Shown here piece by piece: positions 1 to 4,426 of a stretch of 5,112 nt of DNA (positions are counted from its first letter, which is position 1; each line of letters opens with the position of its first letter). Both the position numbers and the translations under genes were made by a program. The notes beneath the pieces are model-generated. The model worked only from the letters and a program-made list of their open reading frames with translations. It ran no database searches and was not told the origin of the DNA. Source of the stretch: Noviherbaspirillum sp. (GTDB lineage Bacteria; Pseudomonadota; Gammaproteobacteria; Burkholderiales; Burkholderiaceae); assembly GCA_028292785.1 (NCBI GenBank), contig JAQGLQ010000087.1, positions 1 to 5,112 of the forward strand. The letters run 5' to 3'.

Positions 1-336
1 GGTCAACGTCGAATCGATCGCCTGGAACAGGGTGTAGCCGTCGGGTGCCGAGCGCGCCGCGATCTCCGCCGCGATGATGGTATTGCCGCCGCCGCGATTA
101 TCGATGATCACTTGCTGTCCGAGGCTATCGCCAAGTTCCTTGCCGATGACGCGCGCCACCAGGTCGGCCGGTCCGCCCGCCGGGAACGGTACGATCAGGC
201 GGATCGGCTTGGACGGATAGCTTTGCGCCCAGGACGCGCCCGCCATGCCGAGCGCCGCCAGCGCGCAGCCCAACTTGATCATGCCGCGCCGCACTGCCTG
301 TCCGCGACGCGCGCGGCTGGATGCTGCTTTTTTCAT
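1..336 (-). CDS. Bug-family TTT solute-binding protein, N-terminal part (runs off left edge)
   Basis: Periplasmic substrate-binding protein of the Bug (TctC-like) family, which captures small carboxylates for tripartite tricarboxylate transporters. Only the first 112 residues are in the window and the frame is open to base 1. Seen: mature-domain start YPSKPIRLIVPFPAGGP (residues 40-56), ADLVAR, VIIDNRGGGNT (76-86) and APDGYTLF (97-104), the usual Bug N-lobe landmarks. The start is ATG at 336, with GGAGA at 347-343 and a 6-nt spacer; a second ATG at codon 19 has no Shine-Dalgarno. The leader is unusual: a long Arg-rich n-region ends in RRGMIK (16-21), followed by a hydrophobic stretch and SWA-Q (35-38). 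It resembles a twin-arginine (Tat) signal, unlike the Sec-type leader of the neighbouring Bug protein. It lies 79 nt downstream of that paralogue, probably in the same transcript. The family call is firm; the ligand is unknown. Confidence 0.93.
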   Translation of the reverse strand, partial: MKKAASSRARRGQAVRRGMIKLGCALAALGMAGASWAQSYPSKPIRLIVPFPAGGPADLVARVIGKELGDSLGQQVIIDNRGGGNTIIAAEIAARSAPDGYTLFQAIDSTLT

Positions 337-415
337 TTCATGTCTCCGATTGTTGATGCCTCGACTGCAGGCGTATTCATTGATGGAATATTGCGGTTTC
401 GCCCTGTTCAACCTA

Positions 416-1402
416 TCAGTCGAGCTTCAAGCCGAGCTCTTTGATTATCGGCCCGTACTTGGCGGACTCGCGCTGCACGGTGGCCACATATTCCTCCGGC
501 GTGCTGCCGAACGGCTCCATGCCGACCACCGCCAGCCTGTCCTTCACTTCCTGCGTGCCGAGCGCTTCGATCACGCCAGCGCGAATTTCCTGAACAATAT
601 TCTTCGGCGTGCCCGCGGGCGCCGACAGGCCGAACCACACGGTGACGTCGTAGCCTTTCAGGCCCAGCTCATTCATGGTCGGAACATCCGGCAGCACCGC
701 GGCGCGGCGCAGACCGGTGGTCGCCAACGGCCGCAGCTTGCCCGCCTTGATTTGCGCCAGATTGGTCGAAATCCCGTCGACGCCGACCTGGACCTCGCCG
801 GACAGCATGCCTTTGGCGGTTTCCGCGCTGCCCTTGTAGGGTACGTAGGACATCTTCGCGCCGGTCATCTTATTGAATATTTCTCCCGCCAACTGCATCG
901 ATACCGTGCCGCCGCCATAGAAAATGCTGCCGGGCTTGGCCTTCGCCTCGTTGATCAGCTCCGACAGGTTTTTCGCCGGCAGCGAGGCGGTGCCGAGGAA
1001 TACCAGCGGCTGCGTTGCCAGGATCGTAATGTGGGTGAAGTCCTTTATCGGGTCGTAGCGCGGTTTCGAAAACAGCGTCTGGTTCATCGTCATGGTCGAG
1101 TCCAGGGGCATGAACAGCGTGTAGCCATCGGGCGCCGCGCGCGCGACCTCGGTCGCGCCGATCACCGTGAAGCCGCCCGGCTTGTTGTCGACGATGACCG
1201 GCTGTTTCCAGCGGGATGACAGTTTGTCGGCCATGATCCTTGCCAGCATGTCGGTCGGGCCGCCCGCGGGAAACGGCACCACGATGCGTACCTGCTTGGC
1301 GGGCCAGGCATCGGCCGCCAGTGCCGGTAGCGACATGCCGAAAGCGGACAGCGCCAGTGCGCAGGCGCCCAGCGATTTTTGTAAACGGGTGAGGCGGAAC
1401 AT
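416..1402 (-). CDS. Bug-family TTT solute-binding protein, complete (328 aa)
   Basis: Secreted periplasmic binding protein of the Bug/TctC family (PF03401 type). The 328-residue length is normal for the family. Residues 1-29 form a Sec-type signal peptide: basic n-region with R3, R6 and K9, hydrophobic core about 11-25, and an ALA cleavage site near A29. The mature N-lobe shows QVRIVVPFPAGGPTDMLAR (37-55), VIVDNKPGGFTVIGA (69-83) and APDGYTLF (90-97). Further on are the family motifs YVPYKGSA, LRPLATTG, LPDVPTMNELG and WFGLSAPAGTP, ending in KELGLKLD. Start ATG at 1402 is supported by AAGGAGA at 1415-1409 with a 6-nt spacer. It follows the amidohydrolase by 119 nt and precedes a second Bug gene by 79 nt. 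The paralogues share an unusual DSTxT after the GYTLF block. No TTT membrane genes are visible, so it may use distant permease subunits or act as a sensor, as some Bug proteins do. The ligand is not predictable. Confidence 0.97.
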   Translation of the reverse strand: MFRLTRLQKSLGACALALSAFGMSLPALAADAWPAKQVRIVVPFPAGGPTDMLARIMADKLSSRWKQPVIVDNKPGGFTVIGATEVARAAPDGYTLFMPLDSTMTMNQTLFSKPRYDPIKDFTHITILATQPLVFLGTASLPAKNLSELINEAKAKPGSIFYGGGTVSMQLAGEIFNKMTGAKMSYVPYKGSAETAKGMLSGEVQVGVDGISTNLAQIKAGKLRPLATTGLRRAAVLPDVPTMNELGLKGYDVTVWFGLSAPAGTPKNIVQEIRAGVIEALGTQEVKDRLAVVGMEPFGSTPEEYVATVQRESAKYGPIIKELGLKLD

Positions 1403-1428
1403 AATCGGTCTCCTTGAAGGACGTCATG

Positions 1429-1455
1429 CCGCCGGCAGCGCTCGCTGCGCGGCGG
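1429..1455 (-). other. GC-rich hairpin between amidohydrolase and Bug gene
   Basis: CCGCCGGCAGC (1429-1439) pairs with GCTGC (1444-1448) and CGGCGG (1450-1455). This gives an 11-bp stem with one bulged base (1449) and a 4-nt loop. It lies downstream of the amidohydrolase stop and ends 14 nt before the Bug gene's Shine-Dalgarno. No T-run follows on the minus strand, so it is not a standard intrinsic terminator; mRNA processing or stability, or partial attenuation, are alternatives. Confidence 0.6.
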
Positions 1456-1521
1456 ACAATAAAGCGAGGTGTTCTATTTTTCGGATCCGGAGCGGAATGC
1501 CGGCACAAGCCTTAAGCCGGT

Positions 1522-2394
1522 TCAGAATCCGTACAGGGCCGCCGGATTGTCGACCAGGATGCGGCGCCGCATTGATTCGTCCGGCACCCATGTCAGCAAT
1601 TGATCGAGCAGCTCGGTGGTATTGGGCATCTTGCCCTTGAAGGACACATGCGGCCAGTCGCTGCCCCAGACCAGGCGGTCGCGCCGCGCTTCGAGCAGTG
1701 ATTCCACGAAGGGCACCATGTCGGCATAGGGCGGCGGCTGGTCCGAGAAGCGATAGCCGGAGGAAAGTTTCACCCAGCAGCGGCCGCGCCGCACCAGCCT
1801 GAGCAAGGCCTGGAAGCCGGGGTCGTTGACGCCCGCGCCGGCGCCGACCGAACCGATGTGATCGACCACGACGTCGGTCGCCAGTCCGGCCAGCGTGCTT
1901 TCCATTTCCGCCAGCGGCGCGTGGCCGCCATCGTTCATCACGTGCAGCTGCACATGCCAACCGAGCTTCGCGATGCGCTCCGCGAGCACAGGCATCTCGG
2001 ACAGCGGCGCCGCGCCGGCGTGGCCTATGGTATAGCGGACGCCGCGCACTCCCTTTTCATGCATCTCGGCCAGATCGCCGTCGCTCACATCCGCGCGCAG
2101 CGCGGCGATCATGCGCGCCGGGCGGCCGACGTCAGCAAGCGCATCGAGGTGGCGCCGGTTATCGGTGGCGTAACCGCTGGGCTGTATCAACACCACGCGC
2201 TCTATACCCAGTACATCAAGCACCTTGCTCAGGGTCGAGGGCAATGCTTCCGGCACATCGAAAGCCCTGGTCGGCGCCACCGGATATTTACTGTCAGGCC
2301 CATAAACATGCACGTGGCAATCGGTTGATCCCGGCGGGCATTTGAGCAGAGGTGTTCTTGGATCGGGATTGGGGGGCTGACACAATTCAGGCAT
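1522..2394 (-). CDS. Amidohydrolase-family TIM-barrel hydrolase, LigI-like (COG3618/Amidohydro_2)
   Basis: Predicted cytoplasmic hydrolase of the amidohydrolase superfamily (PF04909), closest in pattern to the COG3618 group that includes 2-pyrone-4,6-dicarboxylate lactonase (LigI). Numbered from ATG 2394 (290 aa): STDCHVHVYGP holds the strand-1 HxH (H27, H29); GVRGVRY (115-121) carries two Arg at the place where LigI binds substrate carboxylates; then GWHVQLHV (145-152), VVVDHIG (175-181, H179), VKLSSGYRFS (208-217) and LVWGSDWPH with the probable catalytic D246. It ends in the typical DNPAALYGF. The frame can extend to a GTG at 2424, but ATG 2394 is preferred: GGAGA at 2405-2401 lies 6 nt upstream of it, inside the would-be extension, and homology begins after it. 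Placement between a cupin and Bug genes suits lactone or carboxylate catabolism. The substrate could equally be another lactone or a decarboxylation substrate; the family call is firm, LigI activity is not. Confidence 0.94.
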   Translation of the reverse strand: MPELCQPPNPDPRTPLLKCPPGSTDCHVHVYGPDSKYPVAPTRAFDVPEALPSTLSKVLDVLGIERVVLIQPSGYATDNRRHLDALADVGRPARMIAALRADVSDGDLAEMHEKGVRGVRYTIGHAGAAPLSEMPVLAERIAKLGWHVQLHVMNDGGHAPLAEMESTLAGLATDVVVDHIGSVGAGAGVNDPGFQALLRLVRRGRCWVKLSSGYRFSDQPPPYADMVPFVESLLEARRDRLVWGSDWPHVSFKGKMPNTTELLDQLLTWVPDESMRRRILVDNPAALYGF

Positions 2395-2400
2395 TGAAAA

Positions 2401-2405
2401 TCTCC
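2401..2405 (-). promoter_or_regulatory. Ribosome binding site deciding the amidohydrolase start
   Basis: GGAGA (2405-2401, minus strand) lies 6 nt before ATG 2394, the same spacing as at the other three leftward genes. It falls inside the reading frame if GTG 2424 were used, which argues for the shorter, 290-residue protein. Confidence 0.8.
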
Positions 2406-2422
2406 ATCTGATTATTGTTGGC

Positions 2423-2444
2423 ACCCCATCTCACGGGATGGGGT
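2423..2444 (-). other. 8-bp perfect hairpin upstream of the amidohydrolase
   Basis: ACCCCATC (2423-2430) and GATGGGGT (2437-2444) form a perfect 8-bp stem with a 6-nt loop. It starts about 17 nt upstream of the amidohydrolase Shine-Dalgarno (2405-2401) and overlaps the alternative GTG start at 2424, which would be buried in the stem. No U-tract follows. It may modulate ribosome access or mark an mRNA processing point. Confidence 0.55.
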
Positions 2445-2524
2445 CGTGCAGGCACGGCCGATGAGGCCGCCGCGGAACGCGTCCGCATGCGGTGCATGGC
2501 CCCTTCGTGATTTTTCGTTCGGGA

Positions 2525-2550
2525 GCGCCGCCGGCTCAGCCGGGCGGCGC
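2525..2550 (-). other. GC-rich hairpin just downstream of the cupin gene
   Basis: GCGCCGC-CGGC (2525-2535) pairs with GCCG (2539-2542) and GCGGCGC-type sequence up to 2550. This makes about 11 bp with one bulged G and a 3-nt loop. It begins 10 nt after the cupin stop. On the minus strand it is followed by CCCGAACG, not a T-run, so full termination is doubtful; partial termination or 3'-end protection of the cupin message is possible. Confidence 0.6.
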
Positions 2551-2560
2551 GAGGGCGGGC

Positions 2561-3082
2561 CTATTCAAACCACTTGTCTTCTTCGAGGAGGATCGGCACT
2601 TCCTTGTTCTTCTCCGAATAGCCGTCGAACGGATTGCCGTCGAGGTCGATGCGGGCGAGCACATCCTGGGCCGGATCGAGGGCCGCGCCGATGCGCAGCA
2701 TCACCAGGGGTTCCTCTTCGAAAGCCTGGAACCAGTAGAACGCGCCGGCGGGAACCAGCACGCAGTCATTCTTGCTGACATCCCTGCGCTCGCCCTTCGG
2801 ACCGAAGAAGGAGGCGCCGCCCTGGAGCACGACGAAGACATGGTCTTCGTTGGAATGCGCATGCAATTCATTCTCGCCGCCGCTTGCATAGGTTTTCAGC
2901 ACCACATTCATGTGCGTGCTCGCGCCCAGCACCTGGTTCGTCCTGCCCTGCTTCGGCAGGCGGGCGCGGATGTGGAAGAAGCTGGGCACCTTGCGCTTTG
3001 CCATTCTCTCCATCTCGTCGCGCCACTCGGCGGCGGTGTTGGCGATCGGCGCCACTTCACGTTCTACTTTGACGGCTTCCAT
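2561..3082 (-). CDS. Single-domain cupin protein (173 aa), possible metalloenzyme
   Basis: Small cytoplasmic protein (no signal peptide) with one cupin beta-barrel, about residues 58-130. Motif 1 is GGENELHAHSNEDHVFVVLQG (68-88), with H74, H76 and an acidic pair E79-D80; the spacing places H81 where the canonical metal-ligand Glu often falls. Motif 2 is NDCVLVPAGAFYWF (105-118), in which the usual His is replaced by Tyr (Y116). The metal site is therefore at best incomplete relative to the textbook cupin pattern. The N-terminal 50 residues are polar and probably helical; the C-terminal tail (136-173) is acidic. ATG 3082 has GAGAGGA ending 6 nt upstream. It is the first gene after the putative leftward promoter, and the amidohydrolase follows after 166 nt. 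Members of this fold include dioxygenases, isomerases and ligand-binding proteins, and nothing here picks among them. The fold is confident; the function is unknown. Confidence 0.9.
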   Translation of the reverse strand: MEAVKVEREVAPIANTAAEWRDEMERMAKRKVPSFFHIRARLPKQGRTNQVLGASTHMNVVLKTYASGGENELHAHSNEDHVFVVLQGGASFFGPKGERRDVSKNDCVLVPAGAFYWFQAFEEEPLVMLRIGAALDPAQDVLARIDLDGNPFDGYSEKNKEVPILLEEDKWFE

Positions 3083-3252
3083 TTTTGATCCTCTCGAAAA
3101 TATGCGGGTCGCGGGGCATGCCGGAAATTTGCCATTCCCTCAGCCCGCGGCCTTCAACAGTTTGTCTCGATGTACTGCGCCCGGCGGCCAGTACTCTCTC
3201 CTTGTTTCATCGCTGCCGATGAAGAGCTCTCTTTAGTTAGGTCTCTAATTGC

Positions 3253-3281
3253 AGAATATCTTAGGCATCCCCCTTTGTCCA
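3253..3281 (-). promoter_or_regulatory. Putative sigma70 promoter for the cupin-amidohydrolase-Bug genes
   Basis: On the minus strand, TGGACA (3281-3276; one mismatch to TTGACA) is followed after exactly 17 bp by TATTCT (3258-3253; four of six matches to TATAAT). Transcription would start near 3246, giving a leader of about 160 nt before the cupin ATG at 3082. It is the best -35/-10 pair I found upstream of this operon, and it is overlapped by repeat elements that could be operators. Confidence 0.6.
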
Positions 3282-3294
3282 TACTTCGATGCCT
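3263..3294. repeat. Inverted repeat AGGCATC-N18-GATGCCT flanking the leftward -35
   Basis: AGGCATC (3263-3269) and GATGCCT (3288-3294) are perfect 7-bp arms; TTA-rich flanks extend the similarity imperfectly. One arm lies in the spacer of the leftward promoter and the other just upstream of its -35 (3281-3276), so a bound dimer would straddle the -35. A candidate operator, separate in sequence from the 24-bp palindromes. Confidence 0.55.
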
Positions 3295-3332
3295 TAAAAT
3301 CTTGCCTAATTTCAGAATAAGAACTTCTCTTA

Positions 3333-3356
3333 AACATTGCTTGATGAATCAATGTT
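3333..3356 (+). repeat. 24-bp palindromic element, copy A (AACATTG-N10-CAATGTT)
   Basis: Perfect 7-bp inverted repeat: AACATTG (3333-3339) and CAATGTT (3350-3356) around a 10-nt spacer containing GATGAAT. The reverse complement of the whole 24-bp unit matches copy B at 3422-3445 with one mismatch, so the spacer is conserved as well as the arms. Typical of a dimeric regulator site; the regulator is unknown. Confidence 0.8.
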
Positions 3357-3391
3357 GAAGGCTGCATCAAGCTGAAATTAAGCTTTTCTGG

Positions 3392-3400
3392 ATGAATCAA
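3392..3400 (+). repeat. Third copy of the ATGAATCAA core, without palindromic arms
   Basis: ATGAATCAA occurs at 3344-3352 (inside copy A), here at 3392-3400, and on the minus strand at 3434-3426 (inside copy B). Three 9-mers within 91 bp, one of them outside the 24-bp palindromes, suggest this core may itself be a recognition half-site. Confidence 0.5.
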
Positions 3401-3421
3401 AAAATACGAATTCCATTGCCC

Positions 3422-3445
3422 AACATTGATTCATAAAGCAATGTT
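3422..3445 (-). repeat. 24-bp palindromic element, copy B, inverted relative to copy A
   Basis: AACATTG (3422-3428) and CAATGTT (3439-3445) with spacer ATTCATAAAG. It is the reverse complement of copy A except for one base in the spacer. Centres of the copies are 89 bp apart (about 8.5 helical turns). Its centre is about 105 bp upstream of the rightward -10. Confidence 0.8.
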
Positions 3446-3513
3446 GAAGCAGGATTCAATCTAAGAAAATGGAAGACTAAAATGTTTCAAATCTTAGTTT
3501 TAATAAGCTTCTA

Positions 3514-3543
3514 TTCTTAAAAATCATTTTAACTCTTTATAAT
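3514..3543 (+). promoter_or_regulatory. Putative promoter for the isomerase gene
   Basis: A perfect TATAAT lies at 3538-3543, about 30-40 nt before the two candidate starts (3574, 3583). The -35 is weak: TTCTTA at 3514-3519 with an 18-bp spacer matches TTGACA at only three positions. A strong -10 with a poor -35 would fit a promoter that needs an activator. The expected transcript start is about 3550. Confidence 0.5.
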
Positions 3544-3573
3544 TAGGCTTCTTAAACGCTGGGTCGACAGAAG

Positions 3574-4314
3574 ATGATATCCATGCAGGACAGGCAGGTA
3601 AATTATGGAACCCGGGCCCGGCTCGGCATGCTGCTTCCTTCGGGCAACGTGGCGGCCGAGCCGCAGATCCTCCGCATGCTGCCGCCAGGCGTATCGCTGC
3701 ATACCACGCGGCTCAAGCTGACGGGCAGCTCTCCCGAGGAATTGCTTGCCATGGCGGAAAACGTCGAGCCCGCCGCCATGCTGCTCGCCGACGCCAGGCC
3801 CGATGTCATCGCATTTCACTGCACCGCCGTATCCACCTGGGACCCGGCGATGGATGCGACAATCAGCGCGCGCATCGAGGCGGCGACCGGCGTGCGCGCC
3901 TTCACCACGGCGGGCGCATTGATCGATGCGCTGCATGTGCTGCGCGCGAGAAGGATCGTGATGATCACTCCCTATATCAAGGCGATCAACCGCAGCGAGA
4001 TCGCGTTCCTCGATCATCACGGCATCGAGGTCGTCAACGACTTTGGACTCGAAATCGATAATCCGCAGGCAATGTTCGACGTCGACCCGGCGGTCTGGTT
4101 CGATCTCGTCCTGCAGCGGCGCGATATCAATGCCGACGCTTTCTTTCTCAGCTGCACCGCGATCCGTTCCGCCGAAATCATCGATGCGCTGGAGGCTGAA
4201 ATCGGCCGACCCGTCATCACAAGCAATCAGGTAATGGCATGGCGCGCGCTGAAGATGGCCGGCATCGAGGATGCCATCGACGGCTACGGCCGCCTGTTCG
4301 CGGCGCGCCCATAG
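3574..4314 (+). CDS. Maleate isomerase / arylmalonate decarboxylase-family enzyme with two catalytic-type cysteines
   Basis: Enzyme of the Asp/Glu racemase superfamily, maleate cis-trans isomerase/AMDase branch (PF17645 type). These enzymes use cysteine to attack or deprotonate small dicarboxylates, without cofactor. Seen in 246 residues: N-terminal RLGMLLPSGNVAAEPQ (16-31), like the PSSNTxxEPE start of maleate isomerases; first cysteine in IAFHCTAVS (C83); TAGALIDAL (112-120); ITPYIKAINRSEIAFL (131-146); second cysteine in FFLSCTAIRS (C194); then GRPVITSNQVMAWRAL and the terminal GYGRLF (237-242). Both cysteines are present, as in maleate isomerases and racemases; AMDase keeps only the second, so simple decarboxylation is less likely. 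Start: ATG 3574 is the longest choice, but ATG 3583 has better placed purines (AGAAGA, 3569-3574, 8 nt upstream); the two differ by three residues. It is transcribed away from the cupin operon. Maleate, a maleate derivative or a hydantoin-like compound are all possible substrates. Confidence 0.94.
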   Translation: MISMQDRQVNYGTRARLGMLLPSGNVAAEPQILRMLPPGVSLHTTRLKLTGSSPEELLAMAENVEPAAMLLADARPDVIAFHCTAVSTWDPAMDATISARIEAATGVRAFTTAGALIDALHVLRARRIVMITPYIKAINRSEIAFLDHHGIEVVNDFGLEIDNPQAMFDVDPAVWFDLVLQRRDINADAFFLSCTAIRSAEIIDALEAEIGRPVITSNQVMAWRALKMAGIEDAIDGYGRLFAARP

Positions 4315-4426
4315 AGCCTGTCAGGCTTTGGCATCCCGCGCCGCGCATGCCGGGCTGCCGAAGCGCTGCGCGCAATTCCAGTAGAATCCTGTTTCTCCGC
4401 AATCTTCGGCGTTCGCCTCCCTACCC

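Larger units (their letters stand above)
3245..3319. repeat. 14-bp direct repeat CTAATTKCAGAATA, two copies
   Basis: Copies at 3245-3258 and 3306-3319 differ at one base (G or T) and are 61 bp apart. The first contains the reverse complement of the putative leftward -10 (TATTCT). The second presents the same hexamer but has no recognisable -35 in front of it. It could be a duplicated -10 region or a protein site. Confidence 0.5.
3083..3573. other. Divergent intergenic control region with A+T-rich core
   Basis: This 491-nt gap separates the leftward cupin operon from the rightward isomerase gene. Bases 3083-3235 are GC-rich like the genes and would form a roughly 160-nt 5' leader for the cupin transcript. 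Bases 3301-3540 are about 70% A+T (169 of 240 by hand count). The AT-rich part carries opposing promoter-like elements and several inverted and direct repeats, listed separately. I see no convincing gene: small open frames at 2910-3236 and 3170-3358 (plus) have no family features and cross the promoter elements. Confidence 0.85.

Noticed and set aside
333..341. Mini-ORF ATGAAATGA (minus strand) overlapping the start of the truncated Bug gene
   Set aside because: Its ATG is only 1 nt from the GGAGA, too close to be used; the ATG at 336 has the proper 6-nt spacing.
245..1219. 324-codon open frame on the plus strand
   Set aside because: Antisense to the Bug gene; Arg/His/Gln-rich low-quality composition, no family motif. 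It results from the GC-rich third-position bias of the real gene.
1424..1960. 178-codon minus-strand frame overlapping the amidohydrolase in another frame
   Set aside because: Arg/Ala/Gly-rich out-of-frame translation of the amidohydrolase; the true frame contains GSDWPH and the terminal NPAALYGF.
1858..2328. 156-codon plus-strand frame inside the amidohydrolase
   Set aside because: Lies wholly antisense to a strongly conserved gene and has no recognisable domain or ribosome site.
3333..3445. Two-copy palindromes as a CRISPR array or insertion-sequence ends
   Set aside because: Only two copies in opposite orientation, no regular spacers, no transposase frame between them (66 nt apart) and no target-site duplication seen.
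3529..4020. 163-codon minus-strand frame across the isomerase
   Set aside because: Antisense to the isomerase and extends over its promoter; the real gene has both catalytic cysteine motifs on the plus strand.
4315..4329. Possible terminator AGCC-TGTCA-GGCT followed by TTT after the isomerase gene
   Set aside because: Only a 4-bp stem and three T residues, too weak to call a terminator; read-through into the MFS gene remains likely.
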